DNA of 64,000 nucleotides from Heliocidaris erythrogramma. Its lineage: Eukaryota > Echinodermata > Echinoidea > Camarodonta > Echinometridae. The stretch's first letter is position 1. Each line of letters starts with the position of its first letter. Location: contig CM046859.1 of NCBI GenBank assembly GCA_025617745.1, positions 28,447,371-28,511,370 on the forward strand, given 5' to 3'. Positions 21,460 through 32,217 of this stretch are shown here, in pieces. Under the pieces are notes generated by a model. The model had not been told where the DNA came from and searched no databases. It saw nothing but the letters and a program-made list of their open reading frames with translations. A program made the position numbers and the translations under genes.

Positions 21460-22353
21460 AGGAGAATTAACCTCAAACAATAAAGACGATAGTGTTGAAA
21501 GGTGTTATTTATTCCTACTTGTTAGACTATATGGCTTCGCGTCAAAATATACGAGATCGATACGAATCAAGATTTTCTGAGCAAAATTTATCATCTGCTA
21601 GCAATATGTATCGTCTGCTAGCAATACATGGGGGCTGCCATTTTTTTATGTGTACAAGAAGATTTTCTTAATCCAAATGCCCAATTGCCTTTTTCAAAAT
21701 TAAAAACCATTTGAGATTAAAAATATAGAATAGATATGTCAATTTATTTTTTTAAACTGAAGATTTCCTTATATATTTCTGTTGAAAATCGATATTCGCT
21801 TAATATAAATCTATTTTCTAGATACTGTGACGCAATGGACGGAGCAAATTAATTCAAATTTTATGGATGCTTCTTCCCTGAGCATCTATAGCAGCAAACT
21901 ATGCATTCACCTGCTTTCGGATAATGGGACTTGAAAAGTCAGAATGCATGCTGCATACTGCTCTGTTTGGCAAACCAAGAAAATAGATTTTTGTTAAGCA
22001 AAACCAGACAATTTAAAAGTATCATTATAAAGATTTAATTTTTATAAATCATGTAAACACCCACTTTATATTTTTCGTCACATATGGGATTTTAGGTAAT
22101 GAAGAAAAGCAATTTAGGTCTTGGATTCAAAATATCTTCCTGACCGGAACATTTCTCAATGGTTCATGTACAAATCCAAATCAGCAAGAAAATGGCAACC
22201 CCATGTAAATGAGTAGGAGACGATACCGGGTGTTGGAATATCTTTATTTATACCCTTTTCTGATATCTTATTAGAAAATGATTTAGGCCAATAAGTAGGA
22301 ATATATTACACCTTTCAATATAAGTAAATTTGTACTCAGGGGTTAATTCTCCT
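21460..22353. mobile_element. TTAA-flanked non-autonomous DNA transposon (AGGAGAATTAA ends)
   Basis: The terminal repeats AGGAGAATTAACC and GGTTAATTCTCCT lie exactly between TTAA at 21456-21459 and 22354-22357, with inverted sub-terminal blocks (GAAAGGTGT...). It is the same family as 32295-32843 and a partial copy near 25092. piggyBac/Kolobok-like by its TTAA target. No transposase. Confidence 0.8.
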
Positions 22354-22989
22354 TTAAATTTGAATTACATCTAGGGAGGGGAAGAAGGTGTTTGTGGTTA
22401 TCAGATTTTTTGATTTTGAGTAAGAAGAAGAAAGTGGAGAAAAGTTGAGAGGAGAAGAAAAGGAGATAGAAATTCAGAGAGTGTAGAAGTAATCTTTCTT
22501 GAAAGTGTGAAGTCCTGAAAAGGACTGTAAACCAGATGAGAAGGCTGAGAGTGAATCAAGTTTCCTCTTTGAGGTTTCAATCTAATGATGCATGTCAAAT
22601 ACAATATATAATTTCACTAAGAACTTACCACAGATTCTGCAGTAACACTTTTTCTGTCAAATCACCTCCATTTGCCTAAGCGGTGAGTGGATGTTCTATG
22701 TTCATCCCTCTCACTCTATGAATGTGGCAAAAAAAGTCCTTGCTCTCTACCCTTTTTGATCCAAGGTCAAAGTTGACTTCCCCTTTTAGGGATCTTCTCA
22801 GAAGCACGCTAAAAGGATCTCTTGTTCAGAGATCTAGATCCCTTCATTCAGGGACCTCCTCCACAAACAAAATTAAGAAACATGTTCTATTATGTACCCT
22901 TTATAAACATTTTGATCTGTCACAAACATAATGACATTGAAGAAGCGAGGGAAACAACGGGGGGTAACGTCTTGATCGATTTTTTCAAA

Positions 22990-23023
22990 ATTGTTTCCAG
23001 TACAGTATAGAAAGATAGGGGGG

Positions 23024-23055
<32 letters not shown>

Positions 23056-23075
23056 GAGGAAGATCTTTTTATTTT
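22990..23075. repeat. (GA)n/(GACA)n simple repeat
   Basis: GAGAGAGAGACAGACAGACA tract in the intron, about 200 bp before the last exon of DEG/ENaC gene 2. Confidence 0.85.
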
Positions 23076-23276
23076 GTTGAACACTTCATAGGCCAAACGA
23101 AACATCACTGTTAGTGCCGTTTTGTTTTTTTCTTAAACGTTCGAGAATTCGGAGTAGGTAAGATTTTTGTTTAATATCGATATTTCCCGCCAATGATAAT
23201 TCTTTTAACATTATTATTCTATCTGAAACCCCCCCCCCCCCCCCTCCCGCCCCCGCAATTTTCTCGTTTAACACAG

Positions 23277-23624
23277 GTGGAGAGTCTTCTAGGTAGCGTA
23301 GGAGGTCTTTTAGGTCTCTACCTCGGAATATCATTCATGTCTATCGGTGAGATTATAATCCTCCTTCTCGGCTTCCTCAAATTTTTTAGCGGGAAAGTTC
23401 TTTGCTCGTCGTGCAGATCTACAAGGGAAGCAGACGACGGTAGACAGAAATCGAAATTTACTCAGACGTCACCAGATATGGACGAGTACAATGAAGGAAC
23501 GCGTCGACCTCCATGGTACCGTCGTTTGGTGGCGTTAGCTACACTGTTTGTGTTTTCTTCGATGATGGCGGTTGTCGCTCTCGTGGTACTGGTCGAACTT
23601 GGAATCATAAGTATTAATTTGTGA
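23277..23624 (+). CDS. DEG/ENaC gene 2, last exon with extra C-terminal hydrophobic segment
   Basis: The acceptor TTTAACACAG precedes 115 codons and a TGA. Residues 1-34 are the DEG/ENaC pore and TM2: VESLLGSVGGLLGLYLGISF with the selectivity-filter triad GIS, then GEIIILLLGF. A polar cytoplasmic stretch follows. Residues 84-112 (LVALATLFVF...VVLVELGIIS) form a further strongly hydrophobic helix preceded by RRPPWYRR. DEG/ENaC subunits normally have only two membrane segments, and the paralogue at 31894 ends without this one. Function as a cation channel is inferred from the family. Confidence 0.88.
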   Translation: MESLLGSVGGLLGLYLGISFMSIGEIIILLLGFLKFFSGKVLCSSCRSTREADDGRQKSKFTQTSPDMDEYNEGTRRPPWYRRLVALATLFVFSSMMAVVALVVLVELGIISINL

Positions 23625-23790
23625 TAATGTACAAAGCAGTAAATAAGTATTTATGACATGTGTTAAATGACCCCTGCCATCAAAATGCAAGTTGATACGT
23701 GTTGGTGTGTAGTCCTACATACATCTCATATTTTGATATATGAACTTCTAAATATGTTCTAAATACACGGAAATATGTAGAAAACACTAT

Positions 23791-23993
23791 GGCCCGAATT
23801 CACAAAGGAGGTTTGGTACCATGGTTTAAACCCCCTCCTGGGGTTTTTAAGCGTACGCGTGCACGGAATCCGATCCAATCCTATATTTTCTTTGAGCGCG
23901 CGCATGGGCAATGTGCGCTTATTTACGCCTATTTCAGTACGCTTGAGGTTTAAACCATGCTTTAGGTTTAAACCTCCTTCGTGAATTCGGGCC
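23791..23993. mobile_element. Harbinger-type MITE
   Basis: The terminal repeats GGCCCGAATTCACAAAGGAG and CTTCGTGAATTCGGGCC are flanked by TAT on both sides (3-bp duplication). Inner GGTTTAAACC blocks are also inverted. Size 203 bp. The G-rich start and 3-bp target fit PIF/Harbinger derivatives. Confidence 0.75.
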
Positions 23994-23999
23994 TATGTC

Positions 24000-24770
24000 C
24001 TTGATAATGCAAGTGTAATTAAATTCTTTTGCAACTCTGAACTTTGCAAAATAGGACTTCATAACTGTTTTTTTTTATTATTGATAATTTTATTTTTATT
24101 CTAATGTGAAAAACGAAGGACAATATAATTTATGAAATATCACTTAGTCAGTTTTGAAGATTGTTAACAACGCCCCCCCCCCCCCTTGAAAAAAAAGGAA
24201 GATAATCTCATGTAACTCTCGTTCCCCGTGTATAGGTTTTGTTTATTTCAAATATGCAAAATAAAACCTATATGATAATAAAAACCAACAAAATTAACAA
24301 AATTTCATTGTAAAAACCTGTTTTTCTTGTTTATAATTATTTGCATCTATATTTTCTGTTTTTATTATTTATTTTCTTGTAAATTAAATTCTTTGTAATG
24401 CTGCTGGAAAGCAAATGTCTACGTTTGTGTACAATAATCAAATACACCTGGCACTGAGAGGCTCCAGTTGAAATTATGGATTCTCTGAGGTGACCGGCAT
24501 AGCACTATGTTTTGAGGGGCGCAGCCCCGAAAAAAAATAACTGTGCTAGTTACCGAAAAATCCATAATTTCCGTTGGTGCCTCGAAAAGAGTGTTAGAGC
24601 AATCAATTGCGTAGCTTCTTTTCATGACGGATATGATTATTATCTGTTATCTGTTATCTTACATTACGGTCTGCCTTCGACTAAATTTGTATTTCTAATT
24701 TCTTAGGACCGATAACTTTTACTTTGAGAAAACTGGGTCCCCAGCAACAGGGATAGGGTGCTGAGAAAAA
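24000..24770. other. Unassigned A/T-rich spacer
   Basis: Contains a 13-nt C run near 24173 and poly-T/poly-A stretches. I see no gene. The frames at 24419-24706 have no recognisable domain. Confidence 0.4.
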
Positions 24771-24772
24771 GG

Positions 24773-24774
<2 letters not shown>

Positions 24775-24808
<34 letters not shown>

Positions 24809-25010
24809 AAGCAAGAGTGTGTGTGTGTGTGTGTGCCGGGGGGGGTAGAAATGTAGGTAGTGACACTTCAGGAGCAGGACGAGGGAGGTGTTGAGAAAAA
24901 AAGGAGGAGAAAGATATATGTAGAGAGAGAGAGAGAGGGTGGGGAGGGAGAGTGTGAGAGAGGTGGTAGAAATAGCGAGGCAAAACCTAGAGAAAGAGAG
25001 AGGGATTGGA
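24775..25010. repeat. (GA)n and (GT)n simple-repeat tract
   Basis: Long AGAGAGAG and GTGTGTGT runs with interspersed purines. The overlapping frames (serine/leucine-rich on the minus strand) are artefacts of this composition. Confidence 0.85.
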
Positions 25011-25091
25011 GGGAGCAATGTCAATATAATTGTCAGTGCCTACAATGCTCCTTTAGGATAACATCAAGAGAAGCCTTTATGGGTTATAGGA

Positions 25092-25310
25092 GAATGGTAC
25101 CCTGGGGAAATATCCATTTTAATGAAAGGAGAGGATAGATAGAAGCAATTTTTTAAAAAGTTCCATCAAAATCGGTTACGAAATGAAAAAGTTATGAAAG
25201 TTTGAAAAGTCTCAAGTTACTTTCTATGGCAATGCTCAAATTGGGAATGTTGCTTCAAAATGGGAGGTTTAGCAGTATAACTCTCAATATGTTTTATACA
25301 CAAAATTTCA
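25092..25310. mobile_element. Partial copy of the AGGAGAAT (TTAA) transposon family
   Basis: AGGAGAATGGTACCCTGGGG and AAAATCGGTTACGAAATG match the left half of the element at 32295-32843 closely, through TGTTGCTTCAAAATGG. The right end is not found. Bases 25311-26127 show only A/T-rich sequence and a GT-rich patch near 25985. Confidence 0.65.
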
Positions 25311-26127
25311 TATTTATCATATTTATCACGTCTGTAACATGACACTTTAGCTTGGATAAGGGTGGCCCATTATTTTCATTTACCACACAATGTGGGGATA
25401 AATATAAAGAATTCTATCGAATTCATACATGATAAGATGTAAAGTCTGTCCATGAACAAAAACCGGGTTCAGAACTTTGTAAATGTTCGGATTTTTAAAA
25501 CAAATAAGAATACTGTTGATATCATATCGCAGAGTCAGCGTAACATAGGAATATTTTTCAATGGCTTATTTAACTCTTGGGGGCTGTGACAGGAACAAAA
25601 TCAAAAGCTTTCACGACAGCCAACGCAGAAAAAGAAAATTGGATTAATTTTATTTTATCAGACAAAATGGTAGGCAGTACATTCTACATTTATTTTAAGC
25701 ACATTTACTTCAACTTATACAAATTTTAGTCACTTTCATTTTCATCTCAAAGTATTAGATAACACTAGTAAACTCTTGTTCAATAATTATGTTAATGGAG
25801 GTTCTAAATTATCTTTATTTATGCTAATTACTGGACGAAGTATAAGTTAGTTCAGCTTATTAATCTATAATTTTACGCTTAAATATTATGTAGGCTCAAT
25901 TGGGAAGCCCAAAATCTATTAAAAGTATATCGAAGTATCCAATAGCTTTGATATGGTATACATAAAAAAACGGTTGTTCTTATGTATGTGTGTGTGTGTT
26001 TGTGGGTGTGTTTGCGTGTGTGCGTGGTCGTACATGCGTGTGTACATCTGGTCCTGGAACATTTGTGTCTTTGAATAGGACCGTACACTGTAGGTAATAA
26101 CATTATCTCAGTAATACCCCCTTAAAG

Positions 26128-26712
26128 CTCCCTTTACACTAGCCTTTTGACAAGGCCCTCGTGACTTGGCTATTTTTCTCGGCAAGTAAGCTAGTAGTGG
26201 CTGCATAACAAGACTAGCCGCCCAGCCCGGTGAATGCGCGATCGAGCGACGTGAGTCCGAGGGCCTTTTGGAACCTGGCCTGTATTTCTTATGCTATCCT
26301 TTGTTCCTAGCGAGGATCTGCTACCTTATAGGTAGGAGCCAATCAGCGAACGTATCTTCGCTTGACGTCAGCATAAATTTGGTATGCAAATTCGCCTTCA
26401 TCTCGAGCTAGCTAGCTTGCTCGGCACCCGGCGCTGCGGCCCGTGCAAGCTACATCAATCATGGAAAGCAAGCCCCGCAGATACCGTTGTGATTGGTCGA
26501 TAATCCTCGGTAGGCGTGTTTTAGCATACGAATGTCAACTCGTGAATAATTCATATCGGACTATGGAAACCCAGGTTCCAAAAGGCCTCGCGACTAAAGT
26601 CGCTCGATAGCGCGTTCACCAGGGCCGTGTTGATTCTTTTCGTCGCCGGCTAATCTCATCTCAGGCACAGCATGACGAGGAAAATAGCCAAGTCAAAAGG
26701 CTACCTTTACAC
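26128..26712. mobile_element. Foldback element, arms about 150 bp
   Basis: The left arm CTTTACACTAGCCTTTTGAC...GGCCTTTTGGAACCTGG is inverted at the right as CCAGGTTCCAAAAGGCC...GTCAAAAGGCTACCTTTACAC. Short blocks such as GATCGAGCGAC are conserved. No coding potential. Confidence 0.7.
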
Positions 26713-27480
26713 CGGAGGAAGTTTCCGCTACGTCCTTGAAATTAAAAAAAAATGCCTAGGACGTAGCGCCAACTTCGTTGTTTTCGAAAAATGTGAAATC
26801 GTCCCATGCATGCTACGTTCGCGCCACGTCCTTACTAAGTTCATGTTGCGTTGGTGGTGTTATTGTGCGCGCAGACGCGGTCCGTGTGGCGTCGAACGGT
26901 TCTCGCTACGTCCGAGCAGATTGCGACTCGTTGTACCTACGTCTCCGTCACGTGAGTCTTGTGTCTGTTGATTGCAGCCATTTGATGGAGAAGAAGCACA
27001 TTGTGCCTATGCATATCCATGACTTGAATATAACTGATAGCAATTGGGACTTGGACTCGGCATGTATACCCTTTTCCCAGCCATGGACGTGCCTTGGACT
27101 TGCCATGAAAATGTACAGCGCAGTAATAACGTAGCAAGCACTTCTGTAACGTAGAGTTGACGTAACGCGGGCATAAAAGAGGACGTAGCGACAATTACAT
27201 ATGCGTATTGGCCACGCAGTAGACATGGACGGAGTTGTTGCTACGTTCTTTACGTGTCCGCTACGTCTATGCTACGTCGATGGAGCTGTTAGTAGGTCCT
27301 AAGAAGGTCCTTACTGCGTCATTACTACGCACTGTTCAGACGGCGCTCCCGCTACGTGGAATTTGGACTTGTTCGAAGTCCACGTAGCGGAAAATCGGTC
27401 TCCGGAGACCATGGACTATGCCACGTCAATAACAGTTCTCGCTACGCCCTCAGTACGCTGTAGCAGTTCCCACTGCGTCA
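26713..27480. repeat. CpG-rich block with scattered CTACGTC/ACGTAG motifs
   Basis: About twenty copies of CTACG(T) or its complement occur irregularly on both strands, e.g. CCGCTACGTCC, GGACGTAGCG and ATGCTACGTCGATG. The base composition differs sharply from the A/T-rich flanks. It could be the sub-terminal motif region of a DNA transposon whose far end I cannot define. Frames inside are not convincing. Confidence 0.45.
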
Positions 27481-28382
27481 TGGCCATTTATGCACTGCAT
27501 TCATGGCCAAAATATCTGTGAAGCACTCTTGAGGGAATAATAGCCAGGATAAGGATAACTTGGACTCCACAGGGCTTACTCTACTCACGGCTGGTACAAC
27601 GGAAGATGCCGGAACAAAGAAGTTCGTAAAATATATTGAAAATGGCGTGGAAATCAAATATATTTTCAGGGAGAGCACTCTGAAATAAAATCGACATTCA
27701 CGATAAGACTCGATTATTATTTTAATTATTGTTTGTTTATTTGACAAAATTTAACGTGCAACAAAATGCATACGGCATGTCTATATAAAACATATTACAG
27801 TCAAGAGTAATGTAGTTTAGTAGGAAGGTCCATACACACAAAGGATAGCCTTAAAGCTTACCTTGCTGAAATTCTCGGATTATCAAAGATTCCACTCATG
27901 TAAAATTCATGGGACCCGTCACCTACAAGCAAGCATGAGATGTTATTTCTATAGACAAAACACTTACAGAAATGAAGATATCATAAGTGCAAGAAGAAAA
28001 TAGGCATAAAAAATAATATTACAGTTTCTAAATACAGGTGGTAAGTCATCTACATGTACTATATGCAAAAATGGAATTTCAGCATAAAAATAGGCATATT
28101 AATTTGGATATTAGACGATGAAAAACAGCGTTACTGTGCAATTTTAAATTCTCTGCTGTATTTTGAATATACCTCGGTTTTACTTTCCCCGCCCCACCCC
28201 ACGATACCGTTGCTGACTATACCATTTCTTCTATTACTACTGTCACAACTATTATTTCTACGACGACGACGACTACTACTACTGCTACTACTACTATAAC
28301 TATAGTAGTTATAAATAATACTAATGTATGAATCTCCAATTCAAATAGTAATAGTAGTAGTATACTACTATTTTTACTATCT
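27481..28382. other. Unassigned spacer
   Basis: No supported gene. A minus-strand frame at 27478-27747 has no recognisable domain. A CTACTACTAC trinucleotide tract lies at 28260-28300. Confidence 0.4.
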
Positions 28383-28583
28383 ATCACTACTATAGTTATA
28401 TTGCGCCTCTCCTGCGGTTCAACTGTTCAAAGCGCTTCCGCAGTGCTTTATTACCCATATTATGAGTATCTTAGCGCCACAGATATGTAACGCTTTAGCA
28501 TAACAGGTACCCATGTATATCTGAGTGAGGAATGACAAAATGTAGTTTTAATATATTGCCGGGATTCGAACCCTTAGCCTTTG
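28383..28583 (-). repeat. SINE-like repeat with tRNA B-box
   Basis: On the minus strand GGGTTCGAATCCCGGC (28559-28577) is a strong RNA polymerase III B-box. It is followed by about 180 bp including GGGTACCTGTTATG, AAGCGCTTTGAAC and GGCGCAATATAAC, words typical of tRNA-derived SINE bodies. The tRNA head is cut by the MITE at 28584. Confidence 0.45.
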
Positions 28584-28718
28584 GCTTTTGCTAAACAGTC
28601 GGGTAACGTCGCGTCGCGTTGGTAGAAATTTTCGAACATTTTTCAGGAAGGTGTCTTGAAGGGGACAAATTGAAAAAGAGTCCATCTCAGTATGATTTTG
28701 CCCGTTTAGCAAAAGCCC
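28584..28718. mobile_element. Short MITE, copy 1
   Basis: The ends GGCTTTTGCTAAAC and GTTTAGCAAAAGCC are inverted. The body (ACGTCGCGTCGCGTTGGTAG, GGAAGGTGTCTTGAAGGGGA) matches 31174-31300 in opposite orientation. Confidence 0.7.
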
Positions 28719-28828
28719 AACATGACAGGCCGTCTTGGTTAGATATATCAAGTAAATCAATGGTCAAGAAAGTCTTGGCCTATTTTATTCATATATATCT
28801 ATGCGTGTGTATGTGTGTGTGTGTAAGT

Positions 28829-29006
28829 TCGTACGCAGCGGGGGGGGGGGGGGGCAGGGGGGGCAGTTGCCCCCCCAGAAATTTCAAAATCATACTTTTT
28901 TTAAATAGGGTTTTAGACTTTTAAATGATCCAATAATAAAAAGCGATCATCTTGCCCCCCCCCCCCCCCCCCCCCCCCCCAGGAAAAAAATTCTGCGTAC
29001 GGCCTT
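28829..29006. repeat. Poly-G/poly-C foldback repeat
   Basis: The ends GTACGCAGC and CTGCGTAC are inverted around 14-nt G and 27-nt C runs. (GT)n lies on both sides. Bases 29010-29905 show nothing supported. Confidence 0.55.
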
Positions 29007-29908
29007 GTGTGTGTGTGTGTATTTATACACACCAGATGGTGGGATTCACCATGTGTGACGATGTCAAGAGGATATTCCCTACATTGGTAATCTTAACTTT
29101 CAGACATTCATAACTTTCTTTTTTGTTTGACTTGTTTACTCGTACCATTCTGCTTCTCTGATTTTCATGCTTCAACTCAGTTGCTTCAATATTGTTTCCC
29201 CTGTAAGTTTTGTGGCAGTGACAACTCCAACATTTCCTTCAATATTGAACTTATTCTGCAGTCCATGAAGTAGCCGAGTCGAGTCCAGTCGATGTACAAT
29301 ATGTGTATTAGGAAGTTACCAAAACTAGTTACTGCCATACTTGTCTCTCTTGCCTGTGTGCCACAAGCTGCTTATGTATCTTCATATTTTATCCTGAGGT
29401 ATTTAAAAAGAGTTATAATGTTAAAAAATTATAGACAAAAAGAAAACTTTCTTTGTATTCTTTTTCTTGTTTTGTGAATGATGAGCGTCCAATCTGTGTG
29501 CGGATGTAGCTCTATTTCTAAATCTTTATCATTCTATCATATCTTTGTCTTTTCTCATCTGATTTTGTTTGCTTTATATTAACTAGGATATTTTTTTAGT
29601 ACAAAATCCCCCCCGTAAAAAAAAGCCTTTTCTCTTTCATTTCATTTCTTTAAATTTCGTTTGTTTTATCCAGTAGAGCTAAGTGATATACATAGAAATT
29701 CTACACTGGATTTTGGAACTCTGTCTCAAACATTAATTATGATGATTTCTGCAATTTTTTTGCTTTCCGTCTTTACTTTCGTTATGTTATTCTGTGATTC
29801 CTTTTATCTGTTCTTCCTTTTATCTGTTCTTCCATCTTTTATGTTACTCTTTATATTCATCCATCTATCATTCCTTATAGTCTATCTTTCGTAGTGTTAT
29901 TCTTTTTT

Positions 29909-30426
29909 GTCCCCGCCGAACGAAGTTCGCGAGGGGACTATGAAACGAACTCCGTTCGTGTGTGCGTGTGTGTGTCCGTCCGTCCGTCCGTCCGTCCGTG
30001 TGTGCTCAAAAAGTTAGAAAATGCTACTTCTCCGTCATTTCTTGGCCGATTTTGATTCTGATTGTTTTATCTGATAGGGCTGAGTGGGGGCTTCCAAACT
30101 TCTACACAAAATCATGAAATTCATCAATTATGCAAATTTATTCAAAATCGACCAAAAATGCTACTTCTCCTCTATTTCACACCGTATTTTGAATCTGATT
30201 GTTTTATCTGATAGGGCTGGGTAGGGGCTGTCAAACCTCTACACAGAATTTTGAAATTCATTAATTATGCAAATTTATTGTAATTTATTCAAAATCAATA
30301 GAAAATGCATTTATAATCATAAAACATTAATTTGATAATTCATTTCTCACATTTATCTTCAAGGTTCTATCAGAAATTCCATAAATTAACAGCCATTCCA
30401 CAGATCTATACACTTCTGGCGGGGAC
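29909..30426. mobile_element. GTCCCCGCC-ended DNA transposon, non-autonomous
   Basis: The ends GTCCCCGCC and GGCGGGGAC are inverted. The left end continues GAACGAAGTTCGCGAGGGGA and a (CCGT)n run. Inside, a block of about 125 bp beginning AAAATGCTACTTCTCC and ending TTATGCAAATTTAT is tandemly duplicated. This repeat type is widespread in marine invertebrates. Confidence 0.7.
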
Positions 30427-30469
30427 ATATATACTAATTCAGTTATTTTTAATCCTTTTATTAATTTTT

Positions 30470-31173
30470 CTTTCCACCTTTCCTTTCATTACGTTATTCT
30501 TTTATTGCTTTTATCATTTTGTTTTCCATCTTTCATAATGTTACTGTTTATATTTATTCTTTTTATCCTCTTTTTTTTATTGCTTTCCATCTTCACTTTG
30601 TTATTTTTTGTTCCCTTTTATCATCTTCTCTTCCACCTTTCTTCATGTTTATATTTATCTTTTTATCATTTTTCTCTCTATCTCTCGCTTTGTCATTTCT
30701 TGCTTTTATCCTTCTATCAATTATCTTTCCATCCTTCCTCTCGTTATGATATTCTTTGTTTCCTGTTATCATTTTCTCCCCCGCCTTCCTCACGTTAATC
30801 TTTATCCTTCTATCATTTCTCTCTGTCTTTCTTTATATAAGTTAAACTTTTTTTATCCTATCATTTTGTTTTCCTTTCATCTTTTCTTTCGTTATGTTAT
30901 TCCTTTATTCAAATTATCATCTTCTCTTCTATCTTTCCTTATGTTACTCTTAATATCTTTATCCTTCTATCATTTATGTCTCTATCTTTCTTTATGTTAT
31001 TCTTTGTTTTTATCCACTTATTTTTACTTTCCAACTTTCCTTTTGTTGTATTCTTTGTTTCCTTTCATCATATTTTCTTCCATCCCTCCTACCCTTCTAT
31101 TCTCTCTTCATAGTTCATGTTTTTCTTTGCATTATCCTTCTATTATTTTCTTTATTCCCTTGTTTGTCGTTTT
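30470..31173 (+). repeat. Pyrimidine-rich minisatellite
   Basis: Diverged tandem units of roughly 60-70 bp follow the pattern TTATCATCTTCTCTTCCATC, TTTC(A/G)TTATGTTATTC and TTTGTTTCCTTT. The long hydrophobic-looking frames here (30608-31246) come from the TTT/CTT composition, not from a gene. Confidence 0.75.
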
Positions 31174-31300
31174 TAGCCTGAAAACGGGAAAAATCATACT
31201 GAGATGGACTCTTTTTCAATTTGTCCCCTTGAAGACACCTTCCTGAAAAATGTTCGAAAATTTCTACCAACGCGACGCGACGTTACCCGACTGTTTAGCA
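31174..31300. mobile_element. Short MITE, copy 2 (inverted to 28584)
   Basis: Reverse-complement match to 28584-28718 over about 115 bp, including CGCGACGCGACGTTACCCGA. Its left end is degraded. Confidence 0.7.
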
Positions 31301-31575
31301 AAAGCCTAGCCTTTCACTTGAGAGTCAAGTTGAATGAACCACTACATCCTGACATTTCAATACCAATATTATTTTTTTTGTAAAAATCATTTTTAGACCT
31401 AATCAGTACGAGAAAAATAACTCACTGAATGTCAAGCATTATATCCAGACTAAACATCAATTGAATTCATATCTTATTCCTACGTGCTTACACTTTTTTC
31501 TACAATACAGCCATGTATGAATCTCGAATTCATTTTTTTCTCAGAACCTATACCCAGGCGAGACCTCTTTCCCTC

Positions 31576-31786
31576 CACTCTTAGAAATGTTGGGTAAATG
31601 CCACTGGGTAAATGAAGATTGGACATAGGTTGGTTAAATCTTGCTCAACTTTTACATGCATTTACCCAACATTGGTCAAAAATAACAATGAAATTGGTAA
31701 AGTTTACCCAAAAGTTGGTCGGACTCATAAGGACCCTCATGTTGGGTTAAATTTGGGTAAAATTTTGCCCAATATTTCTAAGAGTG
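31576..31786. mobile_element. 211-bp CACTC-ended MITE, copy 2
   Basis: Nearly identical to 20173-20383. It is flanked by TC on both sides here, whereas copy 1 has TA, which shows a 2-bp target duplication of free sequence. Confidence 0.85.
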
Positions 31787-31893
31787 TCTAACGAGTTTGT
31801 TTCTGCCAATTAACTCAATCCCCCTTAAAAATGCAATTCATATGTAAGCATGTTGTGAAGAAACACTTCCAAAATCCATCATAATGGTTCAGA

Positions 31894-32073
31894 CTAAAGT
31901 GTTGTTGTACTGGGACTTCTTGCATTATCATGACGGCGCAATCGAGAAACTACTTTTTTGCGACAGATTCTGATGACGCCGGTGATTAGGGTACAAAGTT
32001 CACCAAATGACAAGAATGACATGCCGAGGTAAAGGCCCAACAATCCTCCGAGGCTTCCAAAAAGACTCTCCAC
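31894..32073 (-). CDS. DEG/ENaC gene 1, last exon (pore and TM2)
   Basis: 59 codons and a TAG. It encodes VESLFGSLGGLLGLYLGMSF, then LSFGELCTLITGV and a basic tail ending SPSTTTL. The acceptor is CATCCTACAG. No third membrane segment follows, unlike gene 2. Confidence 0.93.
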   Translation of the reverse strand: MESLFGSLGGLLGLYLGMSFLSFGELCTLITGVIRICRKKVVSRLRRHDNARSPSTTTL

Positions 32074-32184
32074 CTGTAGGATGTCCAAAAAAAATTATTT
32101 AAAATTAATAATAACCACCGCCACCACCACAACAAAATAATGATGATAATGATAACAACAGAGTAATAATAGTAATAGTAACAA

Positions 32185-32217
<33 letters not shown>

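Larger units (their letters stand above)
19052..23276 (+). other. Last intron of DEG/ENaC gene 2
   Basis: A 4.2-kb intron that contains two DNA transposons (20173-20383, 21460-22353), a duplicated block at about 19770-19865, and A/T-rich sequence. Frames inside have no recognisable domains. Confidence 0.7.

Noticed and set aside
24681-25138. Serine/leucine-rich and arginine/glutamate-rich frames of about 100 codons
   Set aside because: They derive from (GA)n and (GT)n simple repeats.
30608-31246. 212-codon plus-strand open frame, very rich in F, L, S and Y, looking like a membrane protein
   Set aside because: It lies entirely in a pyrimidine-rich minisatellite. All three plus frames are open and hydrophobic, which is expected from TTT/CTT/TCT composition.
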